From NCBI RefSeq assembly GCF_900078705.1, contig NZ_FKIF01000009.1:62001-126000 (forward strand): a stretch of 64,000 bases of DNA. The letters are read 5' to 3'. The notes beneath the pieces are model-generated. The model had not been told where the DNA came from and searched no databases. It was given only the letters and a program-made list of their open reading frames with translations. Below, one piece after another: positions 50,045-59,956 of the stretch. The stretch comes from Bordetella ansorpii (lineage in GTDB: Bacteria; Pseudomonadota; Gammaproteobacteria; Burkholderiales; Burkholderiaceae_B). Each line of letters opens with the position of its first letter. The first letter of the stretch is position 1. Position numbers and translations under genes: made by a program.

Positions 50045-50929
50045 TCAGTGGAAGCGACCGATACGGCTCAGGTCGCCGAAATTCATCCAGACGAAGAACG
50101 CCCTACCCACGATATTACCGTCTGGCACGAAGCCCCAATAGCGGCTGTCCGCACTATTGTCACGGTTGTCGCCCATGGCGAAGTAATGGCCCTCGGGCAC
50201 CTTGCAGCGCACGCCATTGCGCAGGTACTGGCACTGGTCGATGAAGGGAAACTTCCAGATGGGGCCAAAATCCTGGGTACGGTCTTCTTCCAGCAGTATC
50301 TTGTGCGTAACGTCGCCCAACTTCTCGTCATACCGGGCAACGTAGGACACCCGGTCGGGTTCGTAGTAGTCGCCGTCGCGGGTATGCGTCACCAATTGGC
50401 CGTTCACATACAGTTTTTTGTCCAGGTAGGCGATTTCGTCCCCCGGCAGGCCGACCACGCGCTTGATGTAGTCGACGTCGGTGTCCACCGGGTAGCGGAA
50501 CACGATCACGTCGCCGCGCGCGGGCTTGCCGATCTCGACGACCTTCTTGTCGACGATGGGCAGGCGGATGCCGTAGTTGAACTTGTTCACCAGGATCAGG
50601 TCGCCGGACTGCAGGGTGGGCAGCATCGAGCCCGACGGGATGCGGAACGGCTCGACCACGAACGAACGCAGCATGAACACGAACAGGATCACCGGGAAGA
50701 AGCTGACCGCGTACTCGACCCACCACGGTGCCTTGCCGGCACGCTCGCCAGCCTCGCGGCGTTCGCGCTCGGCCTGCTGCGGGTCGTCGGCGGGATTCGC
50801 GTCGTACGCCTGCATGGCCTGCTGCGCACGCGCGCGTCGGGGCTGGCGCAGCACCGCCAGGTCCAGCACCCAGATCACGCCGGTGACCACCAGCAGAACA
50901 AAAAGAATCAGGGCAAAGTTCCAGCTCAT
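50045..50929 (-). CDS. lepB: Signal peptidase I
   Basis: A 294-residue inner-membrane peptidase that releases exported proteins. Two N-terminal membrane segments (FALILFVLLVVTGVIWVLDL and YAVSFFPVILFVFMLRSF) flank a charged loop. Catalytic S101 lies in RIPSGSMLPTL and K156 in YIKRVVGLPGD; box E is GHYFAMGDNRDNSADSRYWG. Follows lepA by 21 bp, the universal lepA-lepB order. Confidence 0.95.
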   Translation of the reverse strand: MSWNFALILFVLLVVTGVIWVLDLAVLRQPRRARAQQAMQAYDANPADDPQQAERERREAGERAGKAPWWVEYAVSFFPVILFVFMLRSFVVEPFRIPSGSMLPTLQSGDLILVNKFNYGIRLPIVDKKVVEIGKPARGDVIVFRYPVDTDVDYIKRVVGLPGDEIAYLDKKLYVNGQLVTHTRDGDYYEPDRVSYVARYDEKLGDVTHKILLEEDRTQDFGPIWKFPFIDQCQYLRNGVRCKVPEGHYFAMGDNRDNSADSRYWGFVPDGNIVGRAFFVWMNFGDLSRIGRFH

Positions 50930-50950
50930 GACGAATGTCGCCTATTCGGG

Positions 50951-52744
50951 TTACTTGTCTTCCACTTGCAGGATGGCGAGGAAAGCCTCTTGGGGGATTT
51001 CGACGCTGCCCACCTGCTTCATGCGTTTCTTGCCGGCCTTCTGCTTTTCCAGCAGCTTTTTCTTGCGCGAGATGTCGCCGCCATAGCACTTGGCCAGCAC
51101 GTTCTTGCGCAGCGCCTTGACGTTCTCGCGCGCGATGACTTCGGCGCCGATGGCGGCCTGGATCGCCACGTCGTACATCTGGCGCGGAATCAGTTCACGC
51201 ATCTTGGACACGACCTCGCGCGCGCGGTAGCGGGAGTTGGAGCGGTGCACGATCATGGCCAGGGCGTCGACCCGGTCGCTGTTGATCAGCAGGTCCACCT
51301 TGACCACTTCCGACGAGCGGTATTCGAGGAACTCGTAGTCCATCGAGGCGTAGCCGCGCGACACCGACTTCAGCTTGTCGAAGAAGTCGAGCACGATCTC
51401 GGCCAGCGGGATCTCGTATTTCAGGATCACCTGGCGGCCGGAATAGTTCATGTCGATCTGCGCGCCGCGCTTGGCGTTGCACAGCGTCATGACCGCGCCC
51501 ACGTACTCCTGCGGCATGAACAGCGTGACCGTGACGATGGGCTCGCGGATGTCGGCGATCTTGCCGACCTCGGGCATGCGCGAAGGGCTTTCGACCGTGA
51601 TGACCGTGCCGTCGCGCTGCTCGACCTCGTAGACCACCGACGGCGCGGTGGTGATGAGGTCCATGTCGAATTCGCGCTCCAGGCGTTCCTGCACGATTTC
51701 CATGTGCAAGAGGCCCAGGAAGCCGCAGCGGAAGCCGAAACCCAGCGCCTGCGAGACTTCGGGCTCGAACATCAGCGCCGCGTCGTTGAGCTTGAGCTTT
51801 TCCAGCGAGTCGCGCAGTTGGTCGTACTCGGAGCTTTCCACCGGGTACAGGCCCGCGAACACCTGGGGCTTCACTTCCTTGAAGCCCGGCACGGGCTCGC
51901 TGGCGGGATGGTTCGCCAGGGTGATGGTATCGCCCACCTTGGCGTCGGCCAGTTCCTTGATGCCGGCGATGATGAAACCCACCTCGCCCGCGGACAGGTT
52001 CGGGCGCGGTTGCGACTTGGGCGTGAACACGCCGGTCTGCTCGCACAGGTGGGTGGCGCCGGAGGCCATGAACAGCAGCTTGTCCTTGGGCTTGAGCGTG
52101 CCGTTGACGATGCGCACCAGCATGACCACGCCGACGTAGTTGTCGAACCACGAGTCGATGATCAGCGCCTGCAGCGGCTGGGCCGGGTCGCCCTTGGGCG
52201 GCGGCACCTGCGCGACGATCATTTCGAGGATCTCGTCGATGCCCATGCCGGTCTTGGCGCTGGCCAGCACCGCGCGCGAGGCGTCGATGCCGATGACGTC
52301 CTCGACCTCTTTGCGGGCGCCCTCGGGATCGGCCTGCGGCAGGTCCATCTTGTTCAGCACGGGCAGCACTTCCACGCCCAGCTCGATGGCGGTGTAGCAG
52401 TTGGCCACCGTCTGCGCCTCGACGCCCTGCGAGGCATCGACGACCAGCAGCGCGCCTTCGCAAGCGGACAGCGAACGGCTGACTTCGTACGAGAAGTCGA
52501 CGTGTCCCGGGGTGTCGATCAGGTTGAGGTTGTAGACCTTGCCGTCCTTGGCCGTGTAGTGCAGCGCGGCGGTCTGGGCCTTGATGGTGATGCCACGCTC
52601 GCGCTCGATGTCCATCGAGTCCAGCACCTGGGCGGACATCTCGCGGTCGGCCAGGCCGCCGCACCGGTGGATCAGGCGATCCGCCAGCGTGGACTTACCG
52701 TGGTCGATGTGGGCGATGATGGAGAAATTGCGAATATGCTGCAT
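50951..52744 (-). CDS. lepA: Elongation factor 4
   Basis: A 597-residue translational GTPase acting on ribosomes in assembly or stalled elongation. G1 is [13 protein letters not shown], then DTPGHVDF (G3) and NKMDLP (G4). The C-terminal LepA-specific domain includes RNVITLxAGV-like blocks and ends with [27 protein letters not shown], the family hallmark. First gene of the lepA-lepB-rnc-era-recO series. Confidence 0.96.
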   Translation of the reverse strand: MQHIRNFSIIAHIDHGKSTLADRLIHRCGGLADREMSAQVLDSMDIERERGITIKAQTAALHYTAKDGKVYNLNLIDTPGHVDFSYEVSRSLSACEGALLVVDASQGVEAQTVANCYTAIELGVEVLPVLNKMDLPQADPEGARKEVEDVIGIDASRAVLASAKTGMGIDEILEMIVAQVPPPKGDPAQPLQALIIDSWFDNYVGVVMLVRIVNGTLKPKDKLLFMASGATHLCEQTGVFTPKSQPRPNLSAGEVGFIIAGIKELADAKVGDTITLANHPASEPVPGFKEVKPQVFAGLYPVESSEYDQLRDSLEKLKLNDAALMFEPEVSQALGFGFRCGFLGLLHMEIVQERLEREFDMDLITTAPSVVYEVEQRDGTVITVESPSRMPEVGKIADIREPIVTVTLFMPQEYVGAVMTLCNAKRGAQIDMNYSGRQVILKYEIPLAEIVLDFFDKLKSVSRGYASMDYEFLEYRSSEVVKVDLLINSDRVDALAMIVHRSNSRYRAREVVSKMRELIPRQMYDVAIQAAIGAEVIARENVKALRKNVLAKCYGGDISRKKKLLEKQKAGKKRMKQVGSVEIPQEAFLAILQVEDK

Positions 52745-53102
52745 GGCGAGAAATTGTCAGGGGCAGGGCTTGCGCCGGCTTTCGACCCGGATCCGTCCGG
52801 GGGCTTACGGGCCCCAGGGACTTCGGGGTTGGGCCGTTTCGGGTTCCGCGTGGGCATGGCCGTCGCGGGCCGCCCGGCATGGCCGAATCGGGAAGGTGCC
52901 GGCGGGTTCGCCAGAGAGCCAGGGGCAGGATGTCCGCGGATATCGGCATGTTCACCTGCCGGCCAGCGGGCAAAAGCGAGGGGGCGCCATGCGCCCCCTC
53001 TTGCGGCAACCAGACATTCTAGCCGGTCTTCGATTACCTTGCCGGAGGTGCGCGGCAGAACCCGTCGCGAAGCCTGGGGCGGCCGGCGACCGCGCCGGCT
53101 TC
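52745..53102 (-). other. lepA-mucD intergenic region with mucD terminator
   Basis: About 358 bases without a gene. The hairpin GAGGGGGCGC / GCGCCCCCTC (52978-53000, loop of 3) is the probable mucD terminator, though the T tract behind it on the minus strand is short (CGCTTTTG). The rest, up to the lepA start, should hold the lepA promoter. Confidence 0.6.
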
Positions 53103-54623
53103 TTATTTGTTGTTCAACTGCACGGCCACCCACTGGGTCTGGTCGCCACGGCGCACCAGCAGGCCCACCGCGCGGCCCTTGTCCAGCTTGGACACCAGCC
53201 TGGCGAATTGCTCGGCGCCGGTGACGTCGCTGTCGTTGACCGCCAGGATCACGTCGTTCTCCTGCAGGCCGGCCGCCGAGGCCGGACCCTTCACCGCCTT
53301 GACCTGCACGCCGCCCTTGATGCGCAGCTTGCGCTGCACGTCGGCGGGCACGTCCGTCACGCCCAGGCCCAGCACGTTGTCGGCCGACGGGGTCTTGGCG
53401 GGCGCGTCGCCGCCCTCCTTGGCGGCGGCCGCCGTCTTGTCGTTCGGGATCTCGCCGACCTTGACGGTGAGCTTGACCGTCTTGCCCTTGCGCCACACTT
53501 CCATGGGCGCGGAGGTGCCGGGCTTGGTTTCACCCACGAGGCGCGGCAGGTCGGACCAGCGCTTGATGGCCTCGCCATTGAACGAGATGATCACGTCGCC
53601 AGGCTGCACGCCGGAGTCTTCCGCCGGACCACCGCTCTCGACGCTGCTGACCAGCGCGCCTTCGGCCCTGGGCAGGCCGATGGCGTCCGCCACGTCCTTC
53701 ACCACCTCGCCGATCTGCACGCCGATGCGGCCGCGCGTGACCTTGCCGGTGGTGCGCAGTTGCTCGACCACGCGCATGGCCTCGTCGATGGGGATGGCCA
53801 GCGAAATGCCCATGAAGCCGCCGCTGCGCGAGATGATCTGCGAGTTGATGCCGATCACTTCGCCCCGCAGGTTGATCAGGGGTCCGCCCGAGTTGCCGGG
53901 ATTCACGGCCACGTCGGTCTGGATGAACGGCAGGTACTCGCCGGTATCGCGGCCGATGGCGCTGACGATGCCCGAGGTCACGGTGGAGTCCAGGCCGAAC
54001 GGCGAACCGATCGCCAGCACCCACTGGCCCTTCTTCAACTGCTTGGGATCGCCGATGGGCATCGGCGTGAAGTCCTTGCCCTCGATCTTGATCAGGGCCA
54101 CGTCCGTGCGCTCGTCCGAACCGATGACCTTGGCCTTGAACTCGCGCCCGTCGGTCAGGGTGACGTAGATGTCGGTGGCTTCGCTGATGACGTGCGTATT
54201 GGTCAGCACGTAGCCGTCATCGGAAATGAAGAAGCCGGAGCCCACGCCACGGGGCACGGTGCGCTCTTGCGGCTGCTGGGGCTGCGGGGGCTGCGGCTGC
54301 TGGCGACGCTGGCCGCCCGGACCGGGCGGCTGGAAATCGGGGCCGAAGAACCAGCGGAACAGTTCGTAGGGATCGTTGCCGCCGCCAGGGCCCATGCCCC
54401 GCACCGGCACGGTGGCCGTGGTGCGGATGTTGACCACGGCGGGGTCGGCTTTCTCGACGATGCCGGTGAAATCGGGCAACACGATGGCGGGCGGCGCGGA
54501 CGGGTTCTGCGTCTGCACCGGCTGCGCCTGGGCGGGCACGGCGGCGCCGGCCAGCATCGCGCCCGCGGCCATGAAGGAGAGACAGCGTCGCAACATCACG
54601 TTCGACACGGGGTGAAAAGCCAT
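53103..54623 (-). CDS. mucD: Periplasmic serine protease, DegP/MucD type
   Basis: A 506-residue HtrA protease. Signal peptide with hydrophobic core at about 14-31; catalytic triad H144 (TNTHV), D174 (RTDVAL) and S245 (GNSGGP); two PDZ domains follow (RIGVQIGEVVKDVADAIGL, and one ending at the C-terminus). A Gln/Pro-rich linker (104-120) is specific to this version. It degrades misfolded envelope proteins and normally belongs to the sigma-E regulon; it sits behind rseB here, as algU-mucABD in Pseudomonas. Confidence 0.93.
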   Translation of the reverse strand: MAFHPVSNVMLRRCLSFMAAGAMLAGAAVPAQAQPVQTQNPSAPPAIVLPDFTGIVEKADPAVVNIRTTATVPVRGMGPGGGNDPYELFRWFFGPDFQPPGPGGQRRQQPQPPQPQQPQERTVPRGVGSGFFISDDGYVLTNTHVISEATDIYVTLTDGREFKAKVIGSDERTDVALIKIEGKDFTPMPIGDPKQLKKGQWVLAIGSPFGLDSTVTSGIVSAIGRDTGEYLPFIQTDVAVNPGNSGGPLINLRGEVIGINSQIISRSGGFMGISLAIPIDEAMRVVEQLRTTGKVTRGRIGVQIGEVVKDVADAIGLPRAEGALVSSVESGGPAEDSGVQPGDVIISFNGEAIKRWSDLPRLVGETKPGTSAPMEVWRKGKTVKLTVKVGEIPNDKTAAAAKEGGDAPAKTPSADNVLGLGVTDVPADVQRKLRIKGGVQVKAVKGPASAAGLQENDVILAVNDSDVTGAEQFARLVSKLDKGRAVGLLVRRGDQTQWVAVQLNNK

Positions 54624-54659
54624 GGACGACTCCGGGGAAACTTCGTGCGAAGCAGTACT

Positions 54660-55730
54660 TTACTGGTTTTGCTGCGGCGCGGCGGCGGCCTGGGGGACGT
54701 ATTCGATGGAACCGGCCAGTTGCTGCAGCGTGGCCGCCGGCACTTCACCCAGCGCGGTCAGCCAGAAATCGGCCACGCGCGTCCCGTAGATGTTGATGGC
54801 GCCCCGCCGTGCCAGGCCTGCGGGCGGGTGGCTGTGGCGCTGGCTGTCGTAGGGCTCGATGAACACCGAGATGGCGGCCAGGCCATCCGACAGCACCAGT
54901 TGGCTGACATTGGCCTGCCCCATGGCGCGCGCCACCTGCATGACGATGGCGAAGCCCTCGGGCTGCGGAATGCGCCAACCCTGCGTGGAAAGGTCCACCG
55001 GCTTCATCGAGGCCTCGATGACCTTCCAGTCGCGGGTGTTCCAGCGGGAATTCAACCAGGAAGGATCGACGTCGCTGCCCAGCCGCAGCGAGGTGAATGC
55101 GACCTGCTCGACGATCTTGCGCGACGAGTCGAGCGTCTGCGCCTTCAGCAGCAGGTTCGTGTTGACGTCGGCGCACAGGCGGTAGCCGTAGCGCAGGGCA
55201 TCGCGCGGGGAAATGGTGATGATGCGGCACTGGCGATCGGCCACGCGATGCAGCTTGTCGCTGGCGTGGATGTCGTAGTGCTCGGCCAGGGCGGCCGGGT
55301 GGCCCAGCAGCAGGCCCGGGAACCGGTCGCCGCGGCGCGGCTCGACCAGCACGGTCTTGCTTTCGGGCAGCAGGCACTGCACGTCTTCGTTGTGGCGCAG
55401 GTACTCGCGCGGCTGGCCATCGAGGATCTCGAGGCGCTCGCGCTCGCCGGTGCCGTCGATCAGGTGCACCACGCGCGAGGACTGCATCGTCTCGCCCTGC
55501 TGGTAGATGAACACCCCGGCATAATCCTGCTTGCGGGCGGCCTGCTGGATGTCGGACAGAAGCTGTACGGGATCGCGCGAGGCGGCCTGCTCGGCGCGCG
55601 CCTCGACATGCAGGGCCATCAGGCCCGCGAACATGGCCAGGGCAAACCCGGCGGCGTGGCGCGACGTCCACAGGGGAGACCAGGAAGCGCGTGCGCGTGC
55701 CGTGCGGGACATTGACTGCCAAACCGTCAT
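54660..55730 (-). CDS. rseB: Sigma-E factor regulatory protein RseB
   Basis: A 356-residue periplasmic protein (MucB/RseB) that binds RseA and shields it until mislocalised lipopolysaccharide or outer-membrane protein signals arrive. Signal sequence around 27-45 (AAGFALAMFAGLMALHVEARA); MucB/RseB N-terminal domain with DYAGVFIYQQGETMQSSRVVHLIDG and a C-terminal domain with DLSTQGWRIPQPEGF. The start shares a base with the rseA stop (TGATG). Confidence 0.92.
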   Translation of the reverse strand: MTVWQSMSRTARARASWSPLWTSRHAAGFALAMFAGLMALHVEARAEQAASRDPVQLLSDIQQAARKQDYAGVFIYQQGETMQSSRVVHLIDGTGERERLEILDGQPREYLRHNEDVQCLLPESKTVLVEPRRGDRFPGLLLGHPAALAEHYDIHASDKLHRVADRQCRIITISPRDALRYGYRLCADVNTNLLLKAQTLDSSRKIVEQVAFTSLRLGSDVDPSWLNSRWNTRDWKVIEASMKPVDLSTQGWRIPQPEGFAIVMQVARAMGQANVSQLVLSDGLAAISVFIEPYDSQRHSHPPAGLARRGAINIYGTRVADFWLTALGEVPAATLQQLAGSIEYVPQAAAAPQQNQ

Positions 55731-56263
55731 CAACGGCCCATCCCGGGATCGAACGACACCTGGCGCACGGCGCTGGGGCCCGCCATCTGGCGATGGGCCT
55801 CGAGGTAGTCGCGCAGGCCCGCGTCTTCGATATTGGCGCCGCTGGTGCCGGCATCGGCCAGCACGGCGCTGTCGGCGGGCTTGGACACGCCGCCGAGATA
55901 CGGCTGCGACACCCAGGCCACGGTGGCGACCGCGGCGGCCACCGCCAGGCCGGAAAGGCCCAGGCGGATCGGCGTGCGGCGGCGCGGCGCGGCCACGATG
56001 GGCATCTCGGCCTCGAGCGCGCGCGACAGGCGGGCATGGAAATCGGCGCTGGGCTGCGCGGAAAGTTCCGTGCTGCGCAGCGCATCGCCGATCAGGTGAT
56101 ACGTATCCCAGGTCCGCCGGCCCTGCGGGGTGGCGAGGTGGGATGGGAAATCGTCGGACCCCTCGCCATCCAGCCAGGCGGAAATGGCGGCCTCCAGGAC
56201 ATCGTCCTGGAGGGATTCGGGGGATTCGACTGACGACTGGGCTGCGGTCTGCATGACTGCCAC
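55730..56263 (-). CDS. rseA: Anti-sigma-E factor RseA
   Basis: A 177-residue single-pass membrane protein. The N-terminal cytoplasmic domain (SLQDDVLEAAISAWLDGEGSDDFPSHLATPQGRRTWDTYHLIGDALRS) binds the sigma factor; one membrane helix at about 99-118 (LSGLAVAAAVATVAWVSQPY); a short periplasmic tail. It holds RpoE inactive at the membrane until proteolysed. ATG 56263 or 56254. rpoE ends 3 bp upstream. Confidence 0.9.
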   Translation of the reverse strand: MAVMQTAAQSSVESPESLQDDVLEAAISAWLDGEGSDDFPSHLATPQGRRTWDTYHLIGDALRSTELSAQPSADFHARLSRALEAEMPIVAAPRRRTPIRLGLSGLAVAAAVATVAWVSQPYLGGVSKPADSAVLADAGTSGANIEDAGLRDYLEAHRQMAGPSAVRQVSFDPGMGR

Positions 56264-56266
56264 TCC

Positions 56267-56866
56267 TTACCAACGACGCTCGGCATCGGTGTCCAGCAAG
56301 GGGCGCAACCGATTGGAGATGGCTTCACGCGCACGAAAAATGCGGGAGCGCACCGTACCGATCGGGCAGTCCATGCTTTGGGCGATGTCTTCGTAACTCA
56401 TACCTTCGATTTCACGCAGGACGATGGCTGTCCGCAATTCCTCGGGCAGGTCCTGGATGGCGGCGTTCACCGTTTCGGCGATTTCGCGGCTGGCCAGGAC
56501 GGATTCCGGCGTGCTCAAGTCGGTTAGGTTATCGGTTTCGTTAAAAGTTTCACCATCCTCGGTTTCTATCGCATTGGGTGCGCTGGGACGCCGGCCGGAC
56601 GAGGCCAGCCAGTTGCGGGCCGTGTTGATGGCAATGCGGTAGAGCCAAGTGTAGAAGGCACTTTCGCCGCGAAATTGCGGCAATGCACGATAAGCCTTGA
56701 TGAAGGCCTCTTGGGCCACGTCTTCGATCTCTGCAGGATCGCGGATCATGCGGGCAAGAAGACGCAAGATCTTGCGCTGATACTTCAATACCAGCAGATC
56801 GAAGGCTTTTTTGTCGCCACGTTGTACGCGTGCAACAAGTTCGGCGTCGACGTCGCGTTCGCTCAT
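56267..56866 (-). CDS. rpoE: RNA polymerase sigma-E factor
   Basis: A 199-residue ECF sigma factor. Region 2: FDLLVLKYQRKILRLLARMIRDPAEIEDVAQEAFIKAYRALPQFRGESAFYTWLYRIAINTARN; region 4: LPEELRTAIVLREIEGMSYEDIAQSMDCPIGTVRSRIFRAREAI. It directs transcription of envelope-stress genes. ATG 56866 gives the canonical MSERDVD start. Followed by rseA-rseB-mucD; the upstream small gene overlaps by 4 bp. Confidence 0.96.
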   Translation of the reverse strand: MSERDVDAELVARVQRGDKKAFDLLVLKYQRKILRLLARMIRDPAEIEDVAQEAFIKAYRALPQFRGESAFYTWLYRIAINTARNWLASSGRRPSAPNAIETEDGETFNETDNLTDLSTPESVLASREIAETVNAAIQDLPEELRTAIVLREIEGMSYEDIAQSMDCPIGTVRSRIFRAREAISNRLRPLLDTDAERRW

Positions 56867-57342
56867 GCGGACCTCATCGGCGCACGCTCGGCCATGGCGC
56901 GGCCGGAAACGATGCATAGACGCCGCCAGGCGGACGGCGACAACGTCGGCCGCCAGACGGTGACGCAGAGACGGCGCGGCAAGGTGCGCGTGTCGTCCGG
57001 GCACAGCGACAACGACAACCAGAAGAGGCCCCGGCGGCATTCGACCAGGCGCGCGCCGCGCCAGCCGGACTCCGACAGCAGGCTCCAGGCGGCGGGATCG
57101 GGCGAGGCGCGCAGCCCCCCTACCCGCACGCCGGGACGGCGGTGAATCCGCGCCCGGGCCGCCATCGCCGCTGAAGCGGTGCCGGCGGCCGCCAGCCAGG
57201 CGGGTACGCCCAGCAGATGCGCCGACCAGGCGGCGCAGCCCGCCGCTGCCAGCATGCCGGCAGTGCGCAGCATCCCCGGCAGGGAAGCAGGCGCTACCGG
57301 CAGCCGCAGCTGCCAGGAGGGGGACTGGGCGCTGTCGATCAA
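56863..57342 (-). CDS. Small membrane protein, possibly YgfX-like
   Basis: A 159-residue protein with hydrophobic stretches at about 24-62 (LRTAGMLAAAGCAAWSAHLL, PAWLAAAGTASAAMAA) and a soluble C-terminal part ending RRLCVTVWRPTLSPSAWRRLCI, which resembles the YgfX/CptA C-terminal pattern. It lies between fabF (1 bp after its stop) and rpoE (4 bp overlap), so it is cotranscribed with both. Function not established; the family assignment is tentative. Confidence 0.5.
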   Translation of the reverse strand: MIDSAQSPSWQLRLPVAPASLPGMLRTAGMLAAAGCAAWSAHLLGVPAWLAAAGTASAAMAARARIHRRPGVRVGGLRASPDPAAWSLLSESGWRGARLVECRRGLFWLSLSLCPDDTRTLPRRLCVTVWRPTLSPSAWRRLCIVSGRAMAERAPMRSA

Positions 57343-57343
57343 C

Positions 57344-58573
57344 TCAGATACGACGCACGGCCATGGAGCCGTTGGTGCCGCCGAAGCCGAACGAGTTGGA
57401 CAGGGCCACGTCGATCTTCATCTGCCGCGCCTCGTTGGCGCAGTAATCCAGATCGCACTCGGGATCTTGATTGAAGATGTTGATCGTCGGAGGCGAGACC
57501 TGGTTGTACAGCGCCAACGTGGTGAACACGGCTTCGATACCGCCCGCCGCGCCCAACAGGTGGCCGGTCATCGACTTGGTCGAGTTGACCACCAGCTTGC
57601 GGGCGTGATCGCCGAACGCCAGTTTCAGGGCTTCGGACTCGTTCTTGTCGCCCAGCGGCGTCGAGGTGCCGTGCGCATTCACGTACTGCACGTCTTCCGG
57701 GTTCAGGCCGCCGCTGCGCAGCGCATTGACCACGCCGCGGCGGGGACCGTCACGATCCGGCGCCGTGATGTGATGCGCGTCGGAGCTCATGCCGTAGCCG
57801 ACGAACTCGCCATAGATGCGAGCGCCGCGGCGCTTGGCGTGTTCGTACTCTTCGAGCACCAGGACGCCGGCGCCCTCGCCCAGCACGAAACCGTCACGGT
57901 CGACATCCCAGGGACGCGATGCGGTGGCGGGATCGTCGTTGCGCGTGGACAGCGCGCGCATGGCGGCAAAGCCGCCGATGCCCAGCGGCGAGACCGTGGA
58001 CTCGGCGCCGCCGGCCAGCATGACGTCGGCATCGCCGTACTCGATCAGGCGGGCGGCGTCGCCGATGCTGTGCAGGCCGGTGGTGCAGGCCGACACGACG
58101 GCATAGCTGGGGCCCTTCATGCCGTAGGCGATGCTGAGCTGGCCGGAGATGAGGTTGATCAGCGACGCGGGGACGAAGAACGGCGAGATGCGGCGCGGGC
58201 CCTTGGCCAGCAGCTCGGTCTGCGTTTCTTCGATGCGCGGCAGGCCGCCGATGCCGGAGCCGACGATCACGCCGATGCGCTCGGCGTTCTCTTCGGTGAC
58301 CTCGAGGCCGCTGTCGCGCCATGCCTGCATGCCGGCCGCCACGCCGTAATGGATGAAGGTATCCATCTGGCGCGCCTCTTTGGCGGCCATGTACTGCGTG
58401 ACGTCGAAGCCCTTGACCTCACCCGCGATGTGCGTGGTCAGCGCGGAGGGATCGAAGCGCGTGATGCGGGTGATGCCCGAACGTCCGTTGACGATATTGT
58501 CCCAGGCCGTGGTGAGGTCATTGCCCACGGGGCTGATGATACCGAGGCCGGTGATGACGACTCGTCGCTTCAC
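57344..58573 (-). CDS. fabF: 3-oxoacyl-[acyl-carrier-protein] synthase II
   Basis: A 409-residue condensing enzyme that elongates acyl-ACP with malonyl-ACP. Active-site Cys in VVSACTTGLHSIGDA, first His in NAHGTSTPLGD, second His in KSMTGHLLGAAGG. The N-terminal RRVVITGLGIISPVGND is typical of FabF. Stands 213 bp after acpP and closes the fab cluster before the sigma-E genes. Confidence 0.96.
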   Translation of the reverse strand: MKRRVVITGLGIISPVGNDLTTAWDNIVNGRSGITRITRFDPSALTTHIAGEVKGFDVTQYMAAKEARQMDTFIHYGVAAGMQAWRDSGLEVTEENAERIGVIVGSGIGGLPRIEETQTELLAKGPRRISPFFVPASLINLISGQLSIAYGMKGPSYAVVSACTTGLHSIGDAARLIEYGDADVMLAGGAESTVSPLGIGGFAAMRALSTRNDDPATASRPWDVDRDGFVLGEGAGVLVLEEYEHAKRRGARIYGEFVGYGMSSDAHHITAPDRDGPRRGVVNALRSGGLNPEDVQYVNAHGTSTPLGDKNESEALKLAFGDHARKLVVNSTKSMTGHLLGAAGGIEAVFTTLALYNQVSPPTINIFNQDPECDLDYCANEARQMKIDVALSNSFGFGGTNGSMAVRRI

Positions 58574-58786
58574 GGATGACTCCTATTACAGACAAAACAA
58601 AGGCGGTTTTCGGGATGCGCCACACACGCGGGAAGCGTTGCGCAAAGGCGGAAAAGCCCTTGCGTGTTCGCGCCGCGTGGCGACTCCTGAAACCGCCCCG
58701 ATTCCCTGCTGCGCGGGGACTGCGCCCCGCGCGCGGGAAAAATAGATGCAAGCCAAATGCGAGCAAGCCCCGAAGGCTTACCGGGC

Positions 58787-59026
58787 TTACTGCTTGCCGT
58801 GCGAGTTGATGTAGTCAATCGCCTGTTGCACGGTCGTGATCTTCTCGGCCTCTTCGTCGGGGATCTCGGTCTCGAATTCGTCCTCGAGCGCCATGACCAG
58901 TTCGACCATGTCGAGCGAATCGGCACCGAGGTCGTCAAGGAAGGAGGACTCGTTCTTGATCTCGGCTTCGTTCACGCCAAGTTGTTCAGCGACGATCTTC
59001 TTGACGCGCTGTTCGATGCTTTCCAT
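58787..59026 (-). CDS. acpP: Acyl carrier protein
   Basis: A 79-residue acidic carrier. The phosphopantetheine site is S37 in the [16 protein letters not shown] block. Start ATG 59026 with GGAGAT upstream on the minus strand. Carries growing acyl chains between FabH, FabG and FabF encoded on both sides. Confidence 0.97.
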
Positions 59027-59202
59027 GCAGATCTCCAAATGGGAAAAATCCCGCGAATTATAGCCAAGCGTTGAGCAATGCAAGCGTTGGCCGTGACAAA
59101 AACCGCGCACTTTCGAAAGCAGACCATGATGTCGACACGGCCCCGTGCGCGGCGCCTCAATGAAACGCGCGCGAACCGGATGGCTACACGCGCGTTCGTG
59201 CG

Positions 59203-59955
59203 TTATTGCATGTACATCCCGCCGTTAACGTGCAGGGTCGTACCGGTAATGTAACCCGCCTGCGGACTGGCCAGGAAGGCCACCGCATGCGCGATGTCTT
59301 CGGGCGCGCCGAGGCGGCCCAGGGGAATCTGCTGCAGCAGCGCGGCCGTCTGGTTCTCGCCCAGGCTGCGCGTCATGTCGGTATCGATGAAGCCGGGGGC
59401 CACGCAGTTCACGGTGATGTTGCGGCTGCCCAGCTCGCGCGCCAGGGCGCGCGCCATGCCGGCCACGCCGGCCTTGGCGGCCGCGTAGTTGGCCTGCCCC
59501 GCGTTGCCGCTGGCGCCCACGACCGACGTGACGTTGATGATACGGCCCGAACGCGCCTTCATCATGCCGCGCAGCACCGCGCGCGACAGACGGAACACGG
59601 CGGCCAGGTTGGTGTCGATGACGGCCGACCAGTCGTCGTCCTTCATGCGCATGGCCAGCGTATCGCGCGTGATGCCCGCGTTGTTGACCAGGATGTGCGG
59701 ACCGCCGCCTTCCTTGCCCAATGCGTCGATCAGGGCTTCGCAGGCCTGCGCGTCGGTCACGTCCAGCACCACGCCGCGGCCGCCGTGGGCAGCCAGGGCC
59801 TCGGTGATGGCCTGGGCGCCGGATTCGGAGGTTGCCGTGCCCACCACCATGGCGCCGCGCGCCGCCAGTTCGTGGGCGATGGCGCGGCCGATGCCGCGGG
59901 TGGCGCCGGTGACCAGCGCGATCTTGCCTTGCAGTTCGGTGGAGGTGGAGCTCAT
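59203..59955 (-). CDS. fabG: 3-oxoacyl-[acyl-carrier-protein] reductase
   Basis: A 250-residue short-chain dehydrogenase using NADPH. Cofactor motif TGATRGIG (16-23), structural NNAG, and catalytic Ser-Tyr-Lys in [24 protein letters not shown]. The start at 59955 follows the fabD stop by one base; an upstream ATG at 59967 overlaps fabD. Confidence 0.95.
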
Positions 59956-59956
59956 A

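Noticed and set aside
49310-53224. A 1304-codon open frame on the plus strand
   Set aside because: It lies antisense to rnc, lepB, lepA and part of mucD, has the His/Gln/Arg-rich composition of a complement of GC-rich codons, and shows no domain.
52581-55715. A 1044-codon open frame on the plus strand
   Set aside because: Antisense to lepA, mucD and rseB; shadow of GC-rich coding sequence.
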